Source: JBOICV01 sp050740255 (GTDB lineage Bacteria; Pseudomonadota; Gammaproteobacteria; Nevskiales; JBOICV01). From it: a DNA stretch of 28,856 nucleotides. Positions 23,748 through 28,856 of this stretch are shown here, in pieces (within the stretch, counting starts at the first letter, position 1; the number at the start of each line of letters is the position of its first letter). Made by a program: the position numbers and the translations under genes. The stretch covers positions 1 through 28,856 of the forward strand of contig JBOICV010000169.1 of assembly GCA_050740255.1 (NCBI GenBank), written 5' to 3'. The notes beneath the pieces are model-generated. The model made no database searches. It saw nothing but the letters and a program-made list of their open reading frames with translations, and was not told the origin of the DNA.

Positions 23748-24187
23748 GGCGCCGCTCCCGCCGGCCGCACACTGGGTGGCAAAATCGCACTCTCGGTATA
23801 ACCGATGGCGCCGGGAGTTTCGCCCACCGCTTTCAGCATCTCCTCGGCATCACCGACCAGGGCCGGTGCGGCGCCGGTGCCGGAGAACACGGCCCGGTCC
23901 CAGATCTGGCGCAACTGATAGGGATACAGCCGCAACTGCTGCTTGGCGAATTTCTGATGCAGTTCGTTGTTATCCGGCAATACGAACAGCCTGATCGGCG
24001 TGCCGTCGCGCCAGGCGCGTTTGCGCAGTGTGAAAATCGCGCGCAAATCACCGGTGGAAACCTGCTGCTCCGGCACTTGCGCGTTGACCACGGCTTCGGC
24101 CGCGGTGGTCCGGCCGGATACGCCGCAGGCCAGGCCGAAGACGACCAGCCACAAGGCGCGCAGGCGGAACGGGCGGGCGGTATTCAT
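23744..24187 (-). CDS. Short PstS-like periplasmic substrate-binding protein
   Basis: This is a 147-residue exported protein with a signal peptide at about 1-30 (ALWLVVFGLACGVSG, then AEA). The body resembles the phosphate-type periplasmic binding-protein fold: VSTGDLRAIFTLRKRAWRDGTPI, QLRQIWDRAVFSG, and a C-terminal VGETPGAIGYTES. These match the family annotated as phosphate ABC transporter substrate-binding protein. It is far shorter than PstS, and no pstCAB genes are nearby. The last codons overlap the histidine kinase start by 4 bp (ATGA). The context suggests a periplasmic sensing accessory to the kinase rather than a transporter component. The ligand is unknown. Confidence 0.8.
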   Translation of the reverse strand: MNTARPFRLRALWLVVFGLACGVSGRTTAAEAVVNAQVPEQQVSTGDLRAIFTLRKRAWRDGTPIRLFVLPDNNELHQKFAKQQLRLYPYQLRQIWDRAVFSGTGAAPALVGDAEEMLKAVGETPGAIGYTESAILPPSVRPAGAAP

Positions 24188-24297
24188 GCGTGTCCGCCTA
24201 CTGTAACGAGTTTGTCCGGCCTTGGCCTTGCGCGCCGTCTGCAGCAGAAAACTAAAGCTTTCCTGCGCGGGCGCAAGCGCAGATTCTCCGGCCGTGC

Positions 24298-24900
24298 CTA
24301 ATCCCGCGCGCTATCGAATACCGCCACGCCGAAACTACGCAGCAAGGCCGCGGTTTCGAATAACGGTAAACCCATCACGCCGCTATAGCTGCCTTCGAGT
24401 TGCTCGATAAAGACCGCGCCGCGGCCCTGTATCGCATAGCCGCCGGCTTTGTCGGCGGGCTCGCCGCTGTCCCAGTAGGCTTCCGCTTCGGCTGGACTGA
24501 TGCGGCGCAAGCGCACCCGGCTCAGGTTCAGCCGACACTCGGTACGTGCGCCATCCGTCAAGGCGACCGCCGTCAGCACCTCGTGCGTGCGGCCGCTCAG
24601 ACGTCCCAGCATCAGCAGCGCGGCATCACGATCCACCGGCTTGCCAAGCACCTCGTTACGCAGCACCACTTCGGTATCAGCGCCCAGCACCAGCAGCGGC
24701 TGGCCGGTGCGCAAACTCCGCCAACCCTGTTCGGCCTTGTCGCGCGCCAGACGTTCGACATAAGCGCGCGGTTTCTCGCCCGGCGCAGGCGCTTCGGGCA
24801 AATCCTGAGCGCGGCAGACGAAGTCCAGCCCGAGTTGGCGTAGAAGTTCGCGGCGGCGTGGCGACGCCGAAGCCAGCACCAGCCGCGGTGCGCTGTTCAT
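24298..24900 (-). CDS. maf: Maf-family nucleoside triphosphate pyrophosphatase, YhdE type
   Basis: This is a house-cleaning pyrophosphatase that hydrolyses non-canonical or excess nucleotides. The 200-residue protein has the family start LVLASASPRRRELL (7-20), VLGADTEV with Asp75, LGKP with Lys87, SGRTHEVLTAVAL at 102-114, and DKAGGYAIQGRGAVF at 150-164 (Lys151, Gln158). The KAGxYxIQG form matches the YhdE subgroup, reported to act on dTTP and UTP, rather than YceF (m7GTP). It is 21 bp downstream of the HNH gene on the same strand. In E. coli yhdE lies in the mreBCD-rng cluster; that context is absent here. Confidence 0.93.
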   Translation of the reverse strand: MNSAPRLVLASASPRRRELLRQLGLDFVCRAQDLPEAPAPGEKPRAYVERLARDKAEQGWRSLRTGQPLLVLGADTEVVLRNEVLGKPVDRDAALLMLGRLSGRTHEVLTAVALTDGARTECRLNLSRVRLRRISPAEAEAYWDSGEPADKAGGYAIQGRGAVFIEQLEGSYSGVMGLPLFETAALLRSFGVAVFDSARD

Positions 24901-24921
24901 GCAACAACGAATCGAATGGGA

Positions 24922-25518
24922 TCAGGCCGTTCGCCGATGCCGCTCGGGCACCAGCACGCGCAGAAACTCCATCTGGTCGGCAAGAATGCGGCGGTTGCTG
25001 AGAATCAGATACTCCGCCACGTTGGGCGCGTACGGCACCGCGAGCAGCTTCATGCCGGCTTCTTCCGGCAGACGGTTGCCCTTGTGGTGATTGCAGCGGT
25101 GGCAGGCACAGACTACGTTTTTCCACACGCTGCGGCCGCCGCGCGACAGCGGCACCACGTGCTCTACCTGCATTGCGTCGTAGCTCACATGCTTGGCGCA
25201 GTACATGCACAGCCCGCGGTCGCGGTGGTGCAGCGTGCGCCGGCACAGCCGCGGCACCAGTGAACGGCCGCGCTGATGGCTGTGGTCCTCCACTGCGATG
25301 ATTGGCGCGAGGTGCAAGAGACTGCGCTCGCCGGTATCGCGGCGCCAGCCGCCATGCAGCGTGATGTTGCGCTCACCCATGCTCCAGCGCACGGTATTGC
25401 GGCAATAATGCCCGGCCGCGTCCTGCCAGTGGAGCCACTCCACCGGCTGGCCCCGCACGTCGAGCTTCAAGATGAGCGGGATTACCCGCTCGGTCTGCGT
25501 CACAGCTATTCCCCACAC
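24922..25518 (-). CDS. HNH endonuclease family protein
   Basis: This is a 198-residue protein with a C-terminal zinc-stabilised HNH (beta-beta-alpha-metal) nuclease fold. Zinc ligand pairs are Cys104/Cys107 (CMYC) and Cys139/Cys142 (CHRC). The catalytic block VEHVVPLSRGG has Glu119-His120, with Asn134 in WKNVV and NHHKGN at 143-148. The N-terminal part contains VRWSMGERNITLHGG, which recurs in the chromosomal HNH family common in proteobacteria and cyanobacteria. No homing or restriction partner is adjacent, so a housekeeping or repair role is more likely than a selfish one. The start is uncertain between GTG 25518 and GTG 25503; GGAA precedes the second. Confidence 0.9.
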   Translation of the reverse strand: MWGIAVTQTERVIPLILKLDVRGQPVEWLHWQDAAGHYCRNTVRWSMGERNITLHGGWRRDTGERSLLHLAPIIAVEDHSHQRGRSLVPRLCRRTLHHRDRGLCMYCAKHVSYDAMQVEHVVPLSRGGRSVWKNVVCACHRCNHHKGNRLPEEAGMKLLAVPYAPNVAEYLILSNRRILADQMEFLRVLVPERHRRTA

Positions 25519-25631
25519 TCTCGCTCATGCCGGCGCCAAGCTCGGGCCGGCTTATGGCCCGCATATCCTTCATGAGATTGGGTTTTCCGTCCAGTCCCCC
25601 GGACGGACTTGATCGCCCAGGGCACAGCCAC

Positions 25632-25659
25632 TTGACAGCGCGCTGGCTTCAGCTAAGAT
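25632..25659 (+). promoter_or_regulatory. Sigma-70-type promoter of the TetR-exporter operon
   Basis: A perfect -35 TTGACA (25632-25637), 16-bp spacer and -10 TAAGAT (25654-25659; five of six match TATAAT). Transcription should begin near 25666, only about 22 nt before the TetR ATG, leaving a short leader without a recognisable Shine-Dalgarno sequence. Confidence 0.85.
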
Positions 25660-25673
25660 TAAAACGACTGTTT

Positions 25674-25687
25674 GAAACAATTGTTCC
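25674..25687. promoter_or_regulatory. Operator-like palindrome abutting the TetR start codon
   Basis: GAAACAATTGTTCC has a perfect ACAATTGT core and a one-mismatch extension on each side. It lies between the predicted transcription start and ATG 25688. Position and symmetry fit autorepression by the TetR-family protein. Binding is inferred. Confidence 0.6.
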
Positions 25688-26353
25688 ATGAAAGCCGTCC
25701 CGCCCTTATCCAGTTCCGAAACCACCCGCGCTGCGCTGCTGCGCGCGGCGGCGGAAGTGTTTGCCGAACAGGGGTATCAACTGGCGCGGGTGCGCGATAT
25801 CGCGCTGCGCGCCGGGGTCAATCTGGCGGCGATGAACTACCACTTCGGCAGCAAGGAAAAGCTGTATCTCGCGGTATTGCAATCGCTCGCCGCCGAACGC
25901 CTGAGCGCCTTTCCGCTGCCGGACGCGGCCCCTACGCGCGGCGGGCGACAACGCCTGCTGCGTTTCGCGATCCGTAACCTGTTGGGGCGTTTTCTGGCCA
26001 CCGAGGCCCCGTCCCTGCTGCCACGTCTGTTGGTGCGGGAGCTGGCCAATCCCACCCCAGCCCTGCAAACCCTGATCGAAACCGTCGCGCGGCCGCAATT
26101 CGCGCTGCTGCAAGGCGTGCTGCGCAGCTTTCTGGGGGCACAAGCCGACGCCCAGCAGTTGCGCCTGGCGGCGTTCAGCATTCTCGGCCAATGCCTGTTT
26201 TATCTGTTCGCGCGCCCGGTCGCGTCCCAGCTTGATCCAGCCCTATATGCCGGCGACCACAGTCTTGATCGGCTCGCCGACCACATCGCCCGTTTCTCCG
26301 CCGCCGGCCTGCTCGCGCAGCGCCAACGCGGAGCAGGAGCTTCGCATGCTTAA
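25688..26353 (+). CDS. TetR-family transcriptional regulator, CecR-like
   Basis: This 221-residue regulator has an N-terminal helix-turn-helix at about 10-57: ETTRAALLRAAAEVFAEQGY, then VRDIALRAGVNLAAMNYHFGSKEKLY, a classic TetR recognition helix and following turn. The C-terminal domain (about 85-210; RLLVRELANPTPAL and a conserved LGQCLFYLFARP stretch) resembles the CecR (YbiH) group with the DUF1956 ligand domain. In E. coli, CecR controls ybhGFSR, encoding a membrane-fusion protein, ABC ATPase and permeases, the same gene order seen here. Its stop overlaps the next start by 8 bp. Autoregulation through the adjacent palindrome is likely. Confidence 0.93.
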   Translation: MKAVPPLSSSETTRAALLRAAAEVFAEQGYQLARVRDIALRAGVNLAAMNYHFGSKEKLYLAVLQSLAAERLSAFPLPDAAPTRGGRQRLLRFAIRNLLGRFLATEAPSLLPRLLVRELANPTPALQTLIETVARPQFALLQGVLRSFLGAQADAQQLRLAAFSILGQCLFYLFARPVASQLDPALYAGDHSLDRLADHIARFSAAGLLAQRQRGAGASHA

Positions 26354-27296
26354 ACGCATTCTCCTTTCAAGCGTCCTGGTGCTTGCGGCTTGCACCGGCG
26401 ACAAGTCGCAGCGTTTTCAGGGTTATGTGGAAGGCGAGCTGGTGCAGATATCGGCGCCGATAGCGGGCGAGCTGCTCGAGATCGCGGTGCAGGAAGGCCA
26501 GCAAGTCGAGGCCGGCGCGGCCTTGTTCACGCTCGAAGCCGGCCGCGAGACTGCTTCGGTGGCGGAAGCCGAACACCGGCTCGATGCCGCGCGCGCGCGG
26601 CGGGCCGATCTGGGCAAGGGCAAACGTGTCGAGGAAATAAAAGTAGTGCGCGCGCAGCTCGCGCAGGCGCAGGCCCAGCTTGATCTGGCGCGCAACGATC
26701 TGGCGCGTCAGCGCAATCTCTACGCGCAGGAGGCGATCTCCAAAGCCACGCTGGACGCGGCGGTAAGCGCCGAGCGCAACGCCGCCGCGCGCGTCGCCGA
26801 ATTTCAGGCGACGTTGAAAAGCGCCGATCTGGCCGCGCGTGAAGACGCCCTGCTGGCCGCCGACCAGGAAGTGCAGGCGGCGGAAGCTGCGCTGGCGCAG
26901 GTGCGCTGGAGCCTGACGCGCAAAGCCGCGCGCGCACCCGCGACGGGTCTGGTCGAGCAAATCTACTACCGGCGCGGCGAATGGGTCGCTACGGGCGCGC
27001 CGGTGCTGGCGTTACTGCCGCCCGAGAACCGCATCCTGCGCTTCTACGTACCGGAGCCGGTGCTGGGTGATTTGCAGATCGGTCAGGCGGTGCGCGTGCA
27101 CTGCGATGGCTGCGCCACTGAGGTGAATGCGACGATCCGCTATATCTCGCCGCGCGCGGAATTCACGCCGCCGGTGATTTACAGCAATGAGCGGCGCGAG
27201 CGCCTGCTGTTCATGATCGAAGCTGCGCCGGCGCCCGCGGATGCGTTGAAGCTCAAACCAGGTCAGCCGGTGGACGTGGAACTTGCGCATGAGTGA
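26346..27296 (+). CDS. HlyD-family membrane-fusion lipoprotein, YbhG-like
   Basis: This is the periplasmic adaptor subunit of an ABC exporter, 316 residues. It starts with a lipoprotein signal, LVLAAC, giving lipidated Cys16 and Thr at +2. Two half-lipoyl segments (YVEGELVQISAPIAGEL near 27-43 and ARAPATGLVEQIYYRRGEW near 197-215) flank a long alpha-helical hairpin at about 70-190 rich in Ala, Gln and Glu. A beta-barrel part ends at QPVDVEL. ATG 26346 has AGGAG 6 nt upstream and overlaps the TetR stop. Longer in-frame extensions upstream overlap TetR coding and lack a signal peptide. It overlaps the ATPase gene by 8 bp. Confidence 0.93.
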   Translation: MLKRILLSSVLVLAACTGDKSQRFQGYVEGELVQISAPIAGELLEIAVQEGQQVEAGAALFTLEAGRETASVAEAEHRLDAARARRADLGKGKRVEEIKVVRAQLAQAQAQLDLARNDLARQRNLYAQEAISKATLDAAVSAERNAAARVAEFQATLKSADLAAREDALLAADQEVQAAEAALAQVRWSLTRKAARAPATGLVEQIYYRRGEWVATGAPVLALLPPENRILRFYVPEPVLGDLQIGQAVRVHCDGCATEVNATIRYISPRAEFTPPVIYSNERRERLLFMIEAAPAPADALKLKPGQPVDVELAHE

Positions 27297-28209
27297 TTTC
27301 GTCATTGACGTGCGCGGCCTGAGCAAGCGCTTTGGCGACAAAACCGTCGTCAAAGCGCTTTCGATGCAGGTCGAGCGCGGCGAAATTTTCGGCTTTCTGG
27401 GTCCCAATGGCAGCGGCAAAACCACCACTATCCGCATGCTCTGCAGCCTGCTCACGCCCGACGGCGGCGAGGGCCGCTGCCTCGGCTATGACATCCGCAC
27501 GCAGGCGAGCGAGATCAAGCGCCACGTCGGCTATATGACCCAGCGCTTCAGTTTTTACGAGGATCTCTCCATCCGCGAGAACCTGGAGTTTGTGGCGGCG
27601 GTGTATCAAATGCCGTACGCCCAGGCCGCGGTAGCTGAAACTCTCGACCGGCTTGGCCTTACGCAGCGCGAAAAGCAGTTGGCCGGTTCGCTATCCGGCG
27701 GCTGGAAGCAGCGGCTCGCACTCGCAGCCTGCCTGTTGCACAAACCGGAACTGCTGCTGCTCGACGAACCGACCGCCGGCGTGGACCCGAAAGCGCGCCG
27801 CGATTTCTGGGACGAGATTCATCGTCTCGCCGCCGAGGGCATCACGATTCTGGTTTCAACCCACTATATGGACGAGGCCGAACGTTGCACACGGCTGGGC
27901 TACATCGCCTACGGTGATCTGCTGGCCGAAGGCACCCCGGCGGAGTTGATCGCGAACTCTGGCCTCTCCACCTGGCGCGTGCAGGGCGAGGATATCTGGC
28001 AACTCCAGAAAGAAGTGCGCCAGCTTTCGGCCGCTGAACAAGTCGTGCCCTTCGGTCAGGAGCTGCATATCAGCGGCACCGACGTGCAAGCGCTGCGTGC
28101 GCAACTGGCGCCGTATCTGCAACGCCCGGGACTCGAGTGGGCCGAGGCGCCCGCGCGGCTGGAAGACGTGTTCATCAATCTGATGCAAAAGGCGGAGGTG
28201 CGCGCATGA
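27289..28209 (+). CDS. ABC transporter ATP-binding protein, YbhF-like
   Basis: This is the cytoplasmic ATPase of an ABC-2 type exporter, 306 residues. It has Walker A GPNGSGKT at 38-45, Q-loop Gln85 (YMTQRFSFYEDLS), signature LSGGWKQR at 135-142, Walker B LLLLDEP at 155-161, D-loop AGVD at 163-166, and switch His192. The C-terminal 90 residues are the extra domain common in this exporter family. E. coli YbhF is a fused double ATPase, whereas this one has a single nucleotide-binding domain and presumably dimerises. ATG 27289 overlaps the adaptor stop; an in-frame TTG at 27283 adds two residues. The drug or lipid cargo is unknown. Confidence 0.95.
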   Translation: MSDFVIDVRGLSKRFGDKTVVKALSMQVERGEIFGFLGPNGSGKTTTIRMLCSLLTPDGGEGRCLGYDIRTQASEIKRHVGYMTQRFSFYEDLSIRENLEFVAAVYQMPYAQAAVAETLDRLGLTQREKQLAGSLSGGWKQRLALAACLLHKPELLLLDEPTAGVDPKARRDFWDEIHRLAAEGITILVSTHYMDEAERCTRLGYIAYGDLLAEGTPAELIANSGLSTWRVQGEDIWQLQKEVRQLSAAEQVVPFGQELHISGTDVQALRAQLAPYLQRPGLEWAEAPARLEDVFINLMQKAEVRA

Positions 28210-28313
28210 CACGGCGCCGCGAGCCCTGGCGAGCGTGGGGGCGGGAATGCGCGCAATGCGCCGACTCTGGCGGTCCTCCGCATACCGAAACGGGTGCGGA
28301 GGCGCACGCGTGA
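28206..28313 (+). other. 35-codon ORF bridging the ATPase and permease genes (possible coupling ORF)
   Basis: The ATG at 28206 overlaps the ATPase stop (ATGA). The stop at 28311 overlaps the candidate permease start (GTGA). The product is a 35-residue, Arg- and Gly-rich peptide with CAQC in the middle and no recognised homology or membrane segment. It may only pass ribosomes from one gene to the next, or be chance; the permease has another possible start at ATG 28256. Confidence 0.25.
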
Positions 28314-28856
28314 ACGGCAGCGTATTCTCCTGGGCGCGGCTCTGGGCCGTGGCGCGCAAGGAATTGATTCAGATGCGGCGCGACCGGCTGACTTTCGCGA
28401 TGATGATCGGCGTGCCGCTGATCCAGCTGGTGCTGTTCGGCTTCGCCATCAATTCCGATCCCAAACGGCTGCCAACCGCCGTGGTGTGGGCCGAGGCGTC
28501 CACATTCACGCGCAGCTTCACCGCCGCTCTGCAAAACAGTCAGTATTTCGAAATCGTCGCGACGCCTGCGAGCGTGGCCGAGGCCGGGCGCATGCTGGAA
28601 CTCGGGCAAGTGCAGTTTGTGCTGCATGTGCCGGCAGGTTTCAGCCGCGCGCTGGTCCGCGGCGAGCGACCGGCGCTGCTGCTGGAGGCCGACGCCTCCG
28701 ACCCTGCCGCCACCGGCAACGCGCTGGCCACCTTGCAACAGCTCGCGAACGACGCCCTGCAGCATGACTTGCAGGGCGCGCTGGCGCCGTTGCAAGCGCG
28801 GCCGCCGCCTTACGAGATCCGCGTGCACCGCCGTTACAACCCGGAGGGCATCACCC
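28310..28856 (+). CDS. ABC-2 type transporter permease, YbhS-like (5' part; runs off the right edge)
   Basis: This is an integral-membrane permease subunit. About 182 residues are visible from GTG 28310. The N-terminus has WARLWAVARKELIQMRRDR, then TM1 at about 28-46 (FAMMIGVPLIQLVLFGFAI). A long periplasmic region follows, ending in HRRYNPEGIT; an RxxYNPE-like motif is common just before the membrane core of YbhS/YbhR-type permeases. The remaining helices lie outside the window. An in-frame ATG at 28256 would add 18 Arg- and Gly-rich residues. GTG 28310 is preferred for its overlap with the short ORF and the family-typical N-terminus, but the choice is not firm. It is the fourth gene of the TetR-adaptor-ATPase-permease operon. 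Confidence 0.9.
   Translation, partial: MNGSVFSWARLWAVARKELIQMRRDRLTFAMMIGVPLIQLVLFGFAINSDPKRLPTAVVWAEASTFTRSFTAALQNSQYFEIVATPASVAEAGRMLELGQVQFVLHVPAGFSRALVRGERPALLLEADASDPAATGNALATLQQLANDALQHDLQGALAPLQARPPPYEIRVHRRYNPEGIT

Overview
The window is GC-rich, gene-dense bacterial chromosome. It most likely comes from a gammaproteobacterium outside the enteric group. The evidence is the rho-trxA block divergent from rhlB, as in Escherichia coli, plus CysQ, a YrfG-type nucleotidase, MurI, a YhdE-type Maf and a CecR/YbhGFSR-type exporter locus. Rho carries an N-terminal extension of about 35 residues compared with the E. coli protein. No tRNA, rRNA, CRISPR array, prophage or transposase gene was seen.

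Layout. 1-1444 (minus): the 5' part of rho, its C-rich leader, and trxA with its own intrinsic terminator. 1728-6742: rhlB (+), yrfG-like nucleotidase (-), a 162-bp concentric palindrome that looks like a MITE, cysQ (+), a REP-like hairpin, murI (+) and a CorA-type transporter (+). 6750-8668 (minus): mtnB-mtnD-mtnC of the methionine salvage pathway, with a dispersed hairpin repeat just before mtnC. 8932-9144 (minus): a cold-shock protein. 9275-19498 (minus): a four-gene block, read in the order cyclase B, cyclase A, LolA-like periplasmic protein, RND exporter with a C-terminal cyclic-nucleotide-binding (CNB) domain. 19596-19738: three tandem 47/48-bp palindromic repeats in the divergent control region. 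19758-21328 (+): a DUF3307-like membrane protein and a probable outer-membrane barrel. 21333-25518 (minus): an HNH endonuclease, maf, a short PstS-like periplasmic protein, and an overlapping hybrid histidine kinase. 25632-28856 (+): a CecR-like TetR gene with a clear promoter and operator-like palindrome, then a lipoprotein membrane-fusion protein, an ABC ATPase and the start of an ABC-2 permease.

The most interesting system is the 10-kb block at 9275-19498. Two tandemly duplicated signalling proteins (zinc ribbon, class III cyclase domain, P-loop ATPase domain, helical-repeat C-terminus) are encoded with an RND/MMPL-type exporter whose C-terminus is a CRP-like CNB domain with an intact phosphate-binding motif. 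The inference is a self-contained circuit in which the encoded cyclase makes the nucleotide that gates the encoded exporter, with the LolA-like protein handling a lipophilic cargo in the periplasm. One cyclase copy has lost the transition-state asparagine and has a changed Walker B, so it may be a regulatory pseudo-cyclase paired with the intact copy. Everything beyond domain identity and gene order is a hypothesis.
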